Notes under the pieces: generated by a model
Database searches by the model: none
What the model was told of the DNA's origin: nothing
The model's input: only the letters and a program-made list of their open reading frames with translations
From: Sphingomonas sp. S2M10
GTDB taxonomy: Bacteria > Pseudomonadota > Alphaproteobacteria > Sphingomonadales > Sphingomonadaceae
Reading direction: 5' to 3'
DNA length: 64,000 bases
Assembly: GCF_012650175.1 (NCBI RefSeq)
Contig: NZ_JAAILI010000043.1
Coordinates: forward strand, 143,958 to 207,957
Part shown: positions 1-9,540 of the stretch, piece after piece
Layout: the number at the start of each line of letters is the position of its first letter
Numbering within the stretch: position 1 is the first letter of the stretch
Made by a program: the position numbers and the translations under genes

Positions 1-231
1 GAATGGAACACGCTCGATCTCTATGTCGTCGGCGATCGCGCGGTGCACGTCGTCAACGGGGTTCCGGTCGCCGAGGCGCGAGACCTTGCCGTGCTCGGCC
101 CGGACGGCAAGCGCACGCCGCTGACCCACGGGCATGTCCAGCTTCAGTCCGAAGGCGCCGAAACCTGGTTCCGCCGGATCACCGTGGAGCCGATCCGGCG
201 CCTGCCCCGCATCGTCGCGATGCCGAGCTGA
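1..231 (+). CDS. DUF1080 (3-keto-disaccharide hydrolase-like) protein, C-terminal part
   Basis: The reading frame is open from the first base, so the gene begins outside the window and only the last 76 residues are visible. They carry the end of a concanavalin-like DUF1080 fold: the EWNTLDLYVVGD stretch, a short hydrophobic strand ending in VVNG, and the closing HVQLQSEGAETWFRRI strand typical of the family. Members act on glycosides oxidised at C3 of the sugar. A full-length two-domain relative lies at 21264-22655, so the window's two ends of region 1-2 share this chemistry. Nothing can be said about the start, signal peptide or upstream genes. Confidence 0.8.
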   Translation, partial: EWNTLDLYVVGDRAVHVVNGVPVAEARDLAVLGPDGKRTPLTHGHVQLQSEGAETWFRRITVEPIRRLPRIVAMPS

Positions 232-454
232 GCGCCGAAGGGCGCGTCGCAGCGGGAAAGCTGATCGCTTGCGGAACCGCACCGCTCCCTGCGCTGGCTC
301 GTACCGCGCCAATTCGCGGAGGAACAGTCCAGCAACCGGCTTTCTCGGCAAATGACAAGCGCGCCTTCGCCGGCACCCAACGCTCCGTGCAATTAAGTAT
401 TGCATTCCTCCAGAGCGGGGCGTTAGCCTTCTTCCAAAGACGAAAGCCGCGCGA

Positions 455-1117
455 ATGAATGAGACGAACTGCGGAAATGCCGTGGAAACCTTAACAGAGC
501 TACGTCGTCAAGCACGGGTATTGACGAGCGGCGTGTTCGGGATGGGTGGCGATGCCGAGCTATCGCGCATCGTGGAGCAGGCAGCCGCGGAAACAGGGTT
601 CCCCTTTGCCGCCGTTTCGATCGTCGATCGATCCCGGCTGTGGCTCGCCGTCGCCTATGGGTTCGATCCGCGCGAGTTTTCCCGGCCGGACAGCTTTTGC
701 GATGCGGCAATCCAGGTCCCCGGCTTCGCGCCGCTCTGCGTGGCAGATGCCTGGCGGGAGCCCCGGTTCAAGTTCGCCCCGGCGGTCATCGAAATGAACG
801 TGCGCGCTTATTATGCGGCGCCGCTGGTCACGAGCGACGGCTTCGCGCTCGGCACCTTGTGCCTGCTGGACCAGAAACCGCGCAAGGTGGATGCGGCCGC
901 GCTCGAACGGCTGGTTTCGCTCGCGGGCAACGCATCGGCGGTGATCGATCGCATGCCGAACGCCGTGGCCTATGCCGAATATGCCATCGCCGAACTGTGC
1001 ACGCGGATGCGCTTCGCTGTGGCGGAGCAGGATGACGCCACTGTCGCGGTGCTGGACGAGGAGTTGCGTCTGTTCGAGGCGAAGCTGGCGCCGCATTGGC
1101 ACGCTGCCTCTTCCTGA
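455..1117 (+). CDS. GAF-domain protein
   Basis: A 220-residue soluble protein whose residues ~30-165 form a single GAF domain. Visible landmarks are the FPFAAVSIVDRSRLWLAVAYGF strands in the first half and the YYAAPLVTSDGFALGTLCLLDQKPR core in the second, which is the most conserved part of GAF folds. No kinase, cyclase, EAL or output domain follows; the C-terminal ~50 residues look helical. Stand-alone GAF proteins bind small ligands or cofactors or act as partners of separate signalling proteins; the ligand cannot be told here. It is transcribed alone, with a convergent gene 12 bases downstream. No signal peptide or membrane segment is visible. Confidence 0.8.
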   Translation: MNETNCGNAVETLTELRRQARVLTSGVFGMGGDAELSRIVEQAAAETGFPFAAVSIVDRSRLWLAVAYGFDPREFSRPDSFCDAAIQVPGFAPLCVADAWREPRFKFAPAVIEMNVRAYYAAPLVTSDGFALGTLCLLDQKPRKVDAAALERLVSLAGNASAVIDRMPNAVAYAEYAIAELCTRMRFAVAEQDDATVAVLDEELRLFEAKLAPHWHAASS

Positions 1118-1129
1118 CGCATCCGTGCT

Positions 1130-1837
1130 TCAGCGGAGGATCAGGCCGCGTTGTCCGATGCGCACCCGCGCCGGGTCGATGCCCAGCAATGCGCGCAGAT
1201 ATGTACCTCCCGCCGTCTTGAGCGCGGCCGACCGTCGAGCATCGGGTTGTTGCTTCAGGGCCTCGCGCATCGCGGCGAGATAGGTGGCGAGGATCGCGAT
1301 CGTGACGCGGCCTTGGGCATCCTGTTGCAGGGCCTCCGCGCGCTCGGCCGCCAGCCCCCGCATCTGCGCATAGAGCGTGCGAAACGCGCTATCGCTCACC
1401 TCCGCATCCGCAAAGGCCATGTAGCTCGCCGCCGTCAGCGAGGCGAGGCCGCCGGCCGGGTCGCCCGCCACGATGCCGAGATGCCGCTCCAGCAGACCAT
1501 AGCGTTTGTACATTTCGCCGAACAGTTCCGCGGCCTCGGCGCGCTGGTGCGCGGGGAAACCCGACACAAGCTCGGCGGCGATCTGCCGCACGATGGTCGG
1601 CGGCGCCGCCGGACGGGGCGAGGGCGCTGGGGCGGGCGCGGCGGGACGTACCGGCCGCCGAAGCGACTCTTCCACGCTTTCGTGAAAGATCTGCTGGTGC
1701 GATCGCCGCAGCATCGCATCGGCCTGCATGTTGAAGATCGCGCTGTCGAAGCCGCCCTGGCCGAACCAGCCGCCATCCTGTGCCGACGCCGGCGCAGCCA
1801 TCGCGAGAGCGATCACCGCCATACCCTTCAACCGCAT
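1130..1837 (-). CDS. Secreted protein of unknown function (DUF6683-like)
   Basis: I place the start at the ATG at 1837 rather than a longer upstream in-frame start. It follows an AGGA ribosome site and opens a clean Sec signal peptide (MRLKGMAVIALAMAAPASA). The mature protein has a proline/alanine-rich linker around residues 60-80 and then a helical domain (about residues 80-235) rich in Ala, Leu and Arg. The helical part resembles proteins catalogued as DUF6683, whose function is unknown; I am not certain of that match. It ends convergently with the GAF gene. The product probably acts in the periplasm. Confidence 0.6.
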   Translation of the reverse strand: MRLKGMAVIALAMAAPASAQDGGWFGQGGFDSAIFNMQADAMLRRSHQQIFHESVEESLRRPVRPAAPAPAPSPRPAAPPTIVRQIAAELVSGFPAHQRAEAAELFGEMYKRYGLLERHLGIVAGDPAGGLASLTAASYMAFADAEVSDSAFRTLYAQMRGLAAERAEALQQDAQGRVTIAILATYLAAMREALKQQPDARRSAALKTAGGTYLRALLGIDPARVRIGQRGLILR

Positions 1838-1986
1838 CTTCCTGCCCCCGTATCGGTTTGGCCGACAAATAACGGAAGCAAGGTCCGCACACACGCTCAC
1901 GCGGCGGCGTCCGTCCTGTTCGGCACACGCATGGGCGACACGACTGCATGCTTCGGCCGCCCGCCGGAGGTCCGAAGGACGGCAGT

Positions 1987-3024
1987 CTAGTCCGCGATCG
2001 GCCAGCCTGCGTTGGTCCAGCGCAGCGGCTGGATCCGCAGCGTCGGCCTGCCATTCCGCTGGCGATCATAGGCATGGTAGACAATATGGTCGCCGTCGGC
2101 CTGCTGCAGGATCGATGCCCCGCCCCGCCCGACAAAGCGGCTGCCGTCGCCCTGCCCGCTGGCAAGCACTGCCGTGCCGCCGCCCTGAAGCATGGGGATG
2201 CCCTCGCGATCGACATAGGGCCCGTCGGGCGCGGATGCGCGGCCGACGACGGTGTTGTAGGTGCTCGCACGCCCCTTGCAGCAGGAATCGAACGAGACGA
2301 ACAGATAATAATAGGCCCCGTGCCGGACGATGAACGGCGCCTCTACCGCGCCCGGCGTGGACCGCCGCGCCAGCGACCGCGGGGCGGTGTCGCCGGCAAG
2401 CCGAAGGCCGGTCGCCGGATCGATTCGGATCAGCTTGATGCCGGTCCAGAAACTGCCGAAGACCAGCCACGACCGCCCGTCCGCATCGCTGAACGCCATC
2501 GGATCAATGGCGTTGAAGTCGTCGCCGGGCCGCGATTGGATCACCGCTCCCCGGTCCACCCAATGCGCTGCGGGGGCGGCGGGGTCGATGCGGTTCGCCG
2601 TCGCCAGGCCAATGGCCGAGTGGTTGCTCCCGAAGGTCGAAACGGCGTAATAGAGCCGGTACTCGTTTCCCGCCTTGGAGATATCGGGCGCCCACATCCC
2701 GGTCGCCCCGGGCACCGCCGCTCGCGCCCAGCCGGGCAGCGCCGTGTAGCTGCCGCCCCGGAGCGTCCAGGCGTGCAGATCACCCGAGGTTCGCAGCGCC
2801 AGCAGCCCGGCCGCGTCCCCGGCATTGCCGGTGGTGAACAGATAATAACGGTCCCCGTCCTTCAGGATCGATGGATCATGCGCCGGGCTGATCGCGCCGC
2901 GCAATTGCACGGAGGCCGAGGACGGCATCGGCCCTCCCTCGCGCGGGGCAGGCGCTGCATTACCGGCGCCGCAGCCCCAGGCGAGCAGCGGCAGCATCGG
3001 CAAGAGCGAAGAGAAAGGCTTCAC
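1987..3024 (-). CDS. GH43 arabinan endo-1,5-alpha-L-arabinosidase-like, secreted
   Basis: The five-bladed beta-propeller GH43 family is recognisable from its three acidic positions: AHDPSILKDGDRYYLF near the N-terminus (base), AIDPMAFSDADG in the middle (pKa modulator) and GAVEAPFIVRHG (acid). Closest overall in type to arabinan endo-alpha-1,5-L-arabinosidases. I choose a GTG start at 3024 because a GGGAGA site lies just upstream and it opens a hydrophobic leader ending at a Cys (LLAWGC), which may be a weak lipobox. An ATG at 3060 is the alternative. The gene sits 97 bases downstream of a second GH43 and both lie behind the TonB receptor, so they probably trim arabinose-containing oligosaccharides in the envelope. 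Confidence 0.85.
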   Translation of the reverse strand: MKPFSSLLPMLPLLAWGCGAGNAAPAPREGGPMPSSASVQLRGAISPAHDPSILKDGDRYYLFTTGNAGDAAGLLALRTSGDLHAWTLRGGSYTALPGWARAAVPGATGMWAPDISKAGNEYRLYYAVSTFGSNHSAIGLATANRIDPAAPAAHWVDRGAVIQSRPGDDFNAIDPMAFSDADGRSWLVFGSFWTGIKLIRIDPATGLRLAGDTAPRSLARRSTPGAVEAPFIVRHGAYYYLFVSFDSCCKGRASTYNTVVGRASAPDGPYVDREGIPMLQGGGTAVLASGQGDGSRFVGRGGASILQQADGDHIVYHAYDRQRNGRPTLRIQPLRWTNAGWPIAD

Positions 3025-3121
3025 GGTCGATGTCTCCCAAAGCGGCAGCGGGCGAAACATGCAGCTTCCGCGCCGGGAATAGCGGGAAGCTGCCGCAGGC
3101 ACCGCTGCACATCCATTCCCG

Positions 3122-4153
3122 TCACATCGCGCGCAGCGGCCCGTTCGCGACCGGCGTGCCGAACACCGGCGTGCCGTCGGCCGCGTAGCGGAAATATTGC
3201 ATGCGGGTGTGCCGGTTCGGATCGAACAGCGGGTCGCCCTGAATTTCCGCATAATCCCGCGCGTGATAGACCAGCACGTCGCGACCCGCTTCATCCACGG
3301 TGAAGCTGTTGTGGCCGGGGCCGAAGATCTTGTGCTCGGCCGATGTCTTGAACACCGGCTGCGGCGACTTCGTCCAGGCGGCGGCATCCATGATATCCGC
3401 ATCGGCGCGGGCGGTGAGCATGCCCATGCAATAGCGGGCGTCGGTCGCGCTCGCCGAATAGGTCATGAACAGCTTGCCGTTGCGGGCAAGCACCGCCGGC
3501 GCCTCGTTCACCTTGAAGCCCTGGACTTCCCAGTCCAGCGTCGGCACCGACAGCCGCACCGGCTTTGCACCAAGCGTCAGCGCGGAGGCGAGCGGCGCAA
3601 GATACAGATTGGAGTTTGTCTCGACTCCTGGCTCGCGCTGGGCCCAGGCGAGATAGCGCCGCCCCTTGTGAACGAAGCTGGTCGAATCGAGATTGAAGCT
3701 GTCCCACGGCGTCTGCAGTTGGCCGAGCACCGACCAATTGCCCGTCATCGGATCCGGTCCGTCACACGCCACCGCATAGGTGCGGATGCGGAACACGTCC
3801 TCGCCGCCGCCACTGGGGCCTGCCGCAAAATACATCACCCACTTGCCGTCGATCCGATGCAGCTCCGGCGCCCACAGGAAGCCGGACATCGGCCCGCTGG
3901 CCAGATGCCGCCACAGCACCCGCTCCTCCGCCGTCGCCAGCCCCGCCAGCGACCTCGAACGGCGCAGCACCAGTCGATCATATTCGGGGACCGATCCCGT
4001 CATGTAGTACCAGCCATCGGTATGGCGGAACACCTGTGCATCGGCGCGCTGCCGAACCACCGGGTTGACGATCGGCGCGGTCGATCCGCGAGCAAGCGCG
4101 GGTGCCGCCGAGGCCGCAGCGGCACCGGCTAGAAAAAAGCGTCGAGTAAGCAT
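3122..4153 (-). CDS. GH43-type glycosidase, probably Tat-exported
   Basis: Another five-bladed propeller glycosidase of clan GH-F type, different in subfamily from its downstream neighbour. Candidate catalytic acids are in the RADAQVFRHTDGWYYM, NLDSTSFVHKG and KVNEAPAVLARNG segments. The start at 4153 is supported by a strong GGAGG site six bases upstream; it exposes a leader with a twin arginine (LTRRFFLAGAAAAS), suggesting Tat export. The length (343 residues) fits single-domain GH43 enzymes such as alpha-L-arabinofuranosidases and exo-acting relatives. It stands first of the GH43 pair, after the receptor terminator, so it may have its own promoter in the 4154-4366 gap. Confidence 0.8.
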   Translation of the reverse strand: MLTRRFFLAGAAAASAAPALARGSTAPIVNPVVRQRADAQVFRHTDGWYYMTGSVPEYDRLVLRRSRSLAGLATAEERVLWRHLASGPMSGFLWAPELHRIDGKWVMYFAAGPSGGGEDVFRIRTYAVACDGPDPMTGNWSVLGQLQTPWDSFNLDSTSFVHKGRRYLAWAQREPGVETNSNLYLAPLASALTLGAKPVRLSVPTLDWEVQGFKVNEAPAVLARNGKLFMTYSASATDARYCMGMLTARADADIMDAAAWTKSPQPVFKTSAEHKIFGPGHNSFTVDEAGRDVLVYHARDYAEIQGDPLFDPNRHTRMQYFRYAADGTPVFGTPVANGPLRAM

Positions 4154-4366
4154 CGGGTCCTCCGCCATGGTCGTGCCGTCTGCCGGGTCGGGGCCCGCAG
4201 ACAAACCGGAAGCGGTCCGGATTGGCGCAGCATCCCCGCCCCCGGGCGGCCATTGTCGGCGGTTTAGTCCGACAAATTTGTGCGGACGTCAACTGCTGCG
4301 ACACCCGGTGTCGACCGGCAGCCTATGCCCCTGCGGCAGGGCTCCGCCCCCTCGACGGGAAATGAA

Positions 4367-4397
4367 AAGGGCCCCGGCGAGGATCGCCGGGGCCCTT
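4367..4397 (-). terminator. Rho-independent terminator of the TonB receptor gene
   Basis: A perfect 14-bp inverted repeat with a 3-base loop, very GC-rich, lies 27 bases past the receptor stop codon. On the minus strand it is followed by a TTTTCATTT run, so it reads as a terminator only for the receptor transcript. Confidence 0.85.
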
Positions 4398-4424
4398 CTC
4401 GATGTCGCTCGGGGCGCGTGGTCG

Positions 4425-7400
4425 TCAGAAATTGCCGCGCAGGATGAACGAGAAGCGGCGATCGTTCATGAAGTAGGATCGCGGCGCCAGGTCCTTCGGA
4501 TCCCCGGTATAGGCCTGGGTGGTCTTGGTGACCGTGTTCGTCAGGTTCACCCCCTGCACGCCCACCTTGATGTCTTTGGTCAGGTTCACGAACAGCGACG
4601 CGTCGAGCGTCCCCACCGGCTCGTTGAAGATCGAGAAATAGGGGAAGATCACGTCCGATGCGGTGAGCAGGAAGCGCGAACGCCAGTTATACGCCGCGCG
4701 CACCGAGATACCGCCCAGCTCGTAGAACACCGCCGCGTTGACGTTGTGCTTCGACAGCTGCTCGAGCGGAAGGCTGCCCGACGGGGCCACCGTGGAGACG
4801 TTCGACGGCGAACCGCCGTTCAGGAAGCTGTTGGGCAGGCCCGAGCTGTCGATGAACGTGTAGTTGGCCGAAATGCCGAGGCCCTTCAGCGGTCCGGGAA
4901 GGAAGTCGTAGGTCTGCTGATAGGCAAACTCGAAGCCCTTGATCTTGCCGGTGCCGTCATAGTTGGCCGGGCCGCGGACGAACACTTCCTTGGTGATGCC
5001 GTTGCTCGTGAGCGACCGGTTGGTGACCTGCTGGTAGAAGAACCCGTCGATCGCCTTGTAGAAGCCGTTCAGCGTCAGCGAGCCGACGCGCGCGAAATAC
5101 CATTCGAGGCTCGCGTCGAACTGCCAGGCGGTCGCCGGCTTCAGATAGGGGTTGCCGGTTGTCGCCGTAAGCTCGCCGCTGGTACCAAGACCGATGGTCA
5201 GGAAGTTGCGGATATTGGCGTTGTCCGGGCGCGTCAGCACCTTGGAACCGGCGAGGCGCAGCAACAGACTGTCCGACAGGCCGAACTTCAGGTTCAGACT
5301 GGGCAGGAAGTAGCTGTAGCTGTTCTTGGCGGCGTTGTACGTGTCGAAGCCGGCCCCGGCGAAATTCTGGAGCTGCGCATAGCCCGCCGCTCCCAGCGTG
5401 CAGACGCCGCCCTGGGCCTGCGGCGGCGTGCCCGGGGGCGCGCCCGGCGGCACGGTGAGCGCGCAGCGCTCGGAATAGGGCTCGGCGATGTTCAGTTCCG
5501 CCTGGCTGGGTACGCCGATACGACCTTCGGAGCGCACATTGGTGCGAACCCAGCGAAGGCCAACGTTACCCGAAAAGCGGATTCGGCCGAACAAAGTATC
5601 CGAACCGAAGCTCGCCATGCCGTACGCCGCGCTGTCCAGCTGGCTGACCGGCTGGATTTCCGAAGGGAGGTAGGGCGTGCCGGCGATCGCCCGCGCACGG
5701 CCCGATGCCGGCACCCAGGTCGGCGACGCGCCAAGGCCGGTTGCGATGGCCTGGATCGACTGGAAGTCCTTCACCGCCCCCGCATAGTTTCGGATCATGT
5801 CGCCGGCATAATAATAGGCACCCGGCGGCGCTTTGGTCTGCCCGCGGAAGAAGTTGGGGAAGTCGTAGCGGGTCATCAGCCCCGCCGGCGTGTCGCCGAA
5901 ATTGACCGGACGCGAACCCGACCAGGTTTCGCTCAGCATGCCCCAGTTATAGGTGGAATAGCGCACCGTCTGGTCGCGATCCTGATAGCGCGCACCGAAC
6001 TTCACACGACGCAGGAACGAGTCCTCGTCGAATTTATACTCCACATCCCCCTGGAACGCATATTGCGTGCCGGTGCTGTCTTCCAGATGGTCCATCGCCG
6101 CACGCCAGAACTGGAAGCGCGGATCCGTGAAATATTGCGCATCGGTGGCGCCGGCGAGCGCCGCGTTCGGCGTCGACCAGGTATAGCCGAGATATTGCGG
6201 CTTGTGCGGCGTCACCACCGGAAGCTTGCCGGAAATGTCGAGTTCCTGGTCGGCGAAGCTCGAGCCGAATACCGAAATATCGAGCTGCTCGCGGTGCGAC
6301 TTGGCCACCTGCCCGTCCAGCGTGACGGTCAGGCGATCGGTGAGCTGGGTCCGCAGCCGAAGGCTCCAGTCCTGGTTCAGCGTCTCCTCGCGCGACTGGC
6401 GCCGGGCCAGCGACTGCTGAAGACCGCCGATCGGAACATAGGGCGACGTCGCCGGGTCGCCACGCCAGCCATTGCTGGTGTTGACGATATAGCCCGACTG
6501 GAACAGGCCGTTGGCGTCGTACACGAAGTCCTGGAACTGACCGACCGGGCACTGCGCGCGCGACGTTGCCGCCCCGGCGCTGCGGTCGGCGGGCAGGGTC
6601 AGCGGACCATCCGAATTCTGCAGGCAGCCCTTCGGATAGGTCGTGTACTCGGCGAGATCCGGGGCGGTCTCGAAAGTATATTCGCTCCACTCCTGCGTGG
6701 TATGCGAGCGGACATATTCGGCAGTGATCGTCGTGCGGCGATCGATCGATTCGAACTGCGCCGCCACCGACATGCCGTCGCGCTTGCGATCGAATTCCTG
6801 CGTGCGGAACTGGCCGCCCGCCGGCGCGATGCGCATCGCGGCATAATCGGCAAAGCCGTCGGCGCCTGCCGTTCCGTTGTTGCCGCAGGCATAGCCTGCC
6901 GCCGGGAGGGTCTGGGTGTCACCGGACGACGGCAGCGGATTGCGGCAGACCAGCGTGCCATCGGTGTTGGCGGCGTTGACCAGCGTGTTGTCGCGCGTCT
7001 GGTAGTTGGCGACCTGGATGCCGTCCGAACGGCTCTTGATCCGCGAATAGGCGCCGCTGGCGAGCAGGCCGAACCGGCCGATGCCGGTATCCCAGGTGTT
7101 CGAGAGCAGCCCCGAGATCGTCGGGGTCCACTTCTTGCGCATGTCGCCGTAATTCGCCTCGAGGCTGAGCGCGCCGTGCAGGCCCGGCCGATCGAACGGC
7201 TTGCGCGTGTTCAGGTTGACCGTGCCGGCCAGGCCGCCCTCGATCATGTCGGCCGTGGTGTTCTTGGCGACGATGACCGAGCCGAGCAATTCGGACGGAA
7301 CGTCGGCGAAGTTGAGCGCCTGCCCACCCACGCCCGCGGCGAAGGCGGTGCGGCCGTTGAATTCCGAGCGTACGAAGGTGAGGCCGCGCACCGCCACGCC

Positions 7401-7787
7401 CGAACCTTCGACCGAGAAGTGATCGGGATCGTTCGAGCCGGCGAAGCGGTTGATCGACACGCCCGGCACGCGCTGCAGCGCTTCAGTGACCGAGCGATCC
7501 GGCAGTGAGCCGATGTCCTGCGACGTGATCGCGTCGACGACGGTATCGGAATCCCGCTTGATCGACTGGGCCGTCGCCAGGCTGGCGCGGATACCGGTGA
7601 CGACGATCTGGTCGCTCTGCTCCTGGCTCAGCTGCGCGCCGCCGGCGGCTGCCTGGGCATCGCCATTCTCCGTCTGCGCGTGCGCCGAGCCCATTACGCC
7701 CGCCACGCACAGCGCCGTCACGGAAGCCCCGCGCAGGAAAGTCCCTAACGTACGAATATTGCGCAGGCGCGCATGCGACGACCGCAT
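4425..7787 (-). CDS. TonB-dependent receptor (carbohydrate-locus type)
   Basis: An outer-membrane active transporter of ~1120 residues. After a signal peptide ending in GSAHAQ come a TonB-box/plug entry (QIVVTGIRASLATAQ), the plug motifs DIGSLPDRSVTEALQRVPGV and VRGLTFVRSEFNG, and a long 22-strand barrel that ends in a C-terminal aromatic (RGNF). There is no STN signalling domain, so it is not a FecA-type transducer. Two adjacent ATG codons (7790 and 7787) follow a GGAGGAGGGG site; the second has the better spacing. It is divergent from four halogenase-family genes and upstream of two GH43 genes. This context is known for sphingomonad, Xanthomonas and Caulobacter sugar-scavenging loci. Substrate inferred, not shown. 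Confidence 0.93.
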   Translation of the reverse strand: MRSSHARLRNIRTLGTFLRGASVTALCVAGVMGSAHAQTENGDAQAAAGGAQLSQEQSDQIVVTGIRASLATAQSIKRDSDTVVDAITSQDIGSLPDRSVTEALQRVPGVSINRFAGSNDPDHFSVEGSGVAVRGLTFVRSEFNGRTAFAAGVGGQALNFADVPSELLGSVIVAKNTTADMIEGGLAGTVNLNTRKPFDRPGLHGALSLEANYGDMRKKWTPTISGLLSNTWDTGIGRFGLLASGAYSRIKSRSDGIQVANYQTRDNTLVNAANTDGTLVCRNPLPSSGDTQTLPAAGYACGNNGTAGADGFADYAAMRIAPAGGQFRTQEFDRKRDGMSVAAQFESIDRRTTITAEYVRSHTTQEWSEYTFETAPDLAEYTTYPKGCLQNSDGPLTLPADRSAGAATSRAQCPVGQFQDFVYDANGLFQSGYIVNTSNGWRGDPATSPYVPIGGLQQSLARRQSREETLNQDWSLRLRTQLTDRLTVTLDGQVAKSHREQLDISVFGSSFADQELDISGKLPVVTPHKPQYLGYTWSTPNAALAGATDAQYFTDPRFQFWRAAMDHLEDSTGTQYAFQGDVEYKFDEDSFLRRVKFGARYQDRDQTVRYSTYNWGMLSETWSGSRPVNFGDTPAGLMTRYDFPNFFRGQTKAPPGAYYYAGDMIRNYAGAVKDFQSIQAIATGLGASPTWVPASGRARAIAGTPYLPSEIQPVSQLDSAAYGMASFGSDTLFGRIRFSGNVGLRWVRTNVRSEGRIGVPSQAELNIAEPYSERCALTVPPGAPPGTPPQAQGGVCTLGAAGYAQLQNFAGAGFDTYNAAKNSYSYFLPSLNLKFGLSDSLLLRLAGSKVLTRPDNANIRNFLTIGLGTSGELTATTGNPYLKPATAWQFDASLEWYFARVGSLTLNGFYKAIDGFFYQQVTNRSLTSNGITKEVFVRGPANYDGTGKIKGFEFAYQQTYDFLPGPLKGLGISANYTFIDSSGLPNSFLNGGSPSNVSTVAPSGSLPLEQLSKHNVNAAVFYELGGISVRAAYNWRSRFLLTASDVIFPYFSIFNEPVGTLDASLFVNLTKDIKVGVQGVNLTNTVTKTTQAYTGDPKDLAPRSYFMNDRRFSFILRGNF

Positions 7788-8025
7788 CATCCCCTCCTCC
7801 CATATGTTTCCGTGACTCGTTGGCCACGACAAGGTTGTCACGTTTTTACACCAGATCACGAAACATTTGGCAATGCGACCGCTAACATTTTCTGCGAGGT
7901 TTCAGCGCACTGTCACTCTGCAGCAACAACCCGGGGGTGCCCCGATCCCGCACATGTCCAAAGGTTGGGTTTGACAGAAGCCCCGAAAATGCTGGTATTC
8001 CCGTGAATCTGGAGAGGGTGAAGCG
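7788..8025. promoter_or_regulatory. Divergent promoter region, TonB receptor / halogenase operon
   Basis: The 238 bases between the two start codons contain no open frame that looks coding and are the only stretch of lower GC in the area. They must carry promoters in both directions. I could not pick out a convincing repressor palindrome by eye. Confidence 0.5.
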
Positions 8026-9540
8026 ATGGCCGGACCGCCGAGTCTGCGCGTGATAATCGTCGGAGGGGGTACGTCGGGCTGGATGACGGCGGCCGCGCTG
8101 GCGCGTTTGTTGCCGAAACGTTGCCAGCTGCACGTCGTGGAGTCCGAAGCGATCGGCGTCATCGGCGTGGGCGAGGCGACGCTCCCGCATATTCGCGGGT
8201 TCATCGAAAAGCTGGGCATCCGAGAAGCCGATTTCATGGCCTGGACGCGCGGCACCTTCAAACTCGGGATCGAGTTCCGCGACTGGGGCAAGATCGGCGA
8301 CAGCTATGTCCACCCGTTCGGCACCTTCGGACGCGGCAAGGGCGAGGTGGACTTCCACCATTACTGGACACGGCTGCGCAGCGCCGGAGTCGACCTCCCG
8401 CCCCTCGAGCAGTTTTCCTATGGCTGCATGCTCGCCCGCGCCAACCGCTTCGACCTGCCGGCGAGCGACCCGGAGCAACTCGCCTCCACCTATGGCTACG
8501 CCTATCAGTTCGACGCCCTGCTGTTCGCCCCCTATCTACGCAGCATCGCGGAAGGGCTCGGCGCGCGGCGCACCGAGGGCAAGGTGGTGGAGGTGCTGCG
8601 CGACGGCCTGACCGGGAACATCACCGCGATCCGGCTAGAGGACGGGCAGATCCTCGAAGGCGATCTGTTCGTCGACTGTTCGGGGTTCCGCTCGCTGCTG
8701 CTGGGAGAATCGCTGGAGGAGCCGTTCGAGGACTGGAACCACTGGTTGCCCGCCGATCGCGCCGTGGCGATGCCGTGCCGCACCGAAACCTCCGTGACGC
8801 CCTATACCAGCGCGATCGCCATGCCGGCGGGCTGGCGCTGGCGGATCCCGCTGCAGCACCGCACGGGCAACGGCTATGTCTATGCCAGCGCGTTTACGTC
8901 CGATGATGACGCGGCGCAGGCGCTGACCCGCGCGGTGGAAGGTGCTCCCCTCGCCGATCGGCGCCAGCTGCGCTTCCGCGCGGGACGGCGGCGGCGCAGC
9001 TGGGTGCGGAACTGCGTCGCGATCGGGCTGGCCAGCGGCTTTCTGGAACCGCTGGAATCAACCAGTATCTATCTCGTGCAGCAGGCGATAACCGCGCTGG
9101 TCGAGCTCTTTCCCGCCTCCGCCGACGCCACCATCGAACGCGACGAGTTCAACCGGCTGATCGACCTGGAATATGATCGGATCCGCGACTTCCTGATCCT
9201 GCATTATCACGCGACGCAACGATCGGACTCGGACTTCTGGAACTATGTGCGCACCATGGCCGTGCCGGACAGCCTGGCCGAGAAAATCGAGCTGTTCCGC
9301 CGCGCCGGGCGGGTGGTGAAATATCGCGAAGGCGTGTTTCTCGATGCCAGCTGGATCGCGGTCTATGTCGGTCAGGGCATCGTGCCGGAGGGTCACGACC
9401 CCCGCGCCGACGCCCCCGACACGGCAACCTTGGTGCAGGCGATGAGGGCGCTGCACGGAGAGATTGCCGCCACCGTCGCGCGCGTGCCGGAGCATCTCCG
9501 CTATATCGATCGCTATTGCCCGATGGCGGCCGCAGCATGA
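8026..9540 (+). CDS. Flavin-dependent tryptophan-halogenase family protein 1
   Basis: A 504-residue FAD/FADH2-dependent halogenase-family enzyme. Visible motifs are the Rossmann GGGTSG at residues 13-18, GVGEAT at ~48-52, the catalytic lysine in GTFKLGIEF (Lys79, the same number as in PrnA/RebH), the family's WRWRIP signature near residue 275, and the PLESTSI segment bearing the conserved Glu/Ser pair. All residues thought to be needed for hypohalous acid delivery are therefore present. Relatives in receptor-linked clusters (for example BrvH-type enzymes) can halogenate indoles, but their natural substrate is unknown. It is the first gene of an operon overlapping its neighbour by ATGA. A separate flavin reductase must feed it; none is encoded nearby. 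Confidence 0.9.
   Translation: MAGPPSLRVIIVGGGTSGWMTAAALARLLPKRCQLHVVESEAIGVIGVGEATLPHIRGFIEKLGIREADFMAWTRGTFKLGIEFRDWGKIGDSYVHPFGTFGRGKGEVDFHHYWTRLRSAGVDLPPLEQFSYGCMLARANRFDLPASDPEQLASTYGYAYQFDALLFAPYLRSIAEGLGARRTEGKVVEVLRDGLTGNITAIRLEDGQILEGDLFVDCSGFRSLLLGESLEEPFEDWNHWLPADRAVAMPCRTETSVTPYTSAIAMPAGWRWRIPLQHRTGNGYVYASAFTSDDDAAQALTRAVEGAPLADRRQLRFRAGRRRRSWVRNCVAIGLASGFLEPLESTSIYLVQQAITALVELFPASADATIERDEFNRLIDLEYDRIRDFLILHYHATQRSDSDFWNYVRTMAVPDSLAEKIELFRRAGRVVKYREGVFLDASWIAVYVGQGIVPEGHDPRADAPDTATLVQAMRALHGEIAATVARVPEHLRYIDRYCPMAAAA

Noticed and set aside
4065..7508. A 1,147-codon open frame on the plus strand opposite the TonB receptor
   Set aside because: It mirrors the receptor gene, is very rich in Arg/Ala/Gly, and has no motifs; long antisense frames are common in high-GC DNA.
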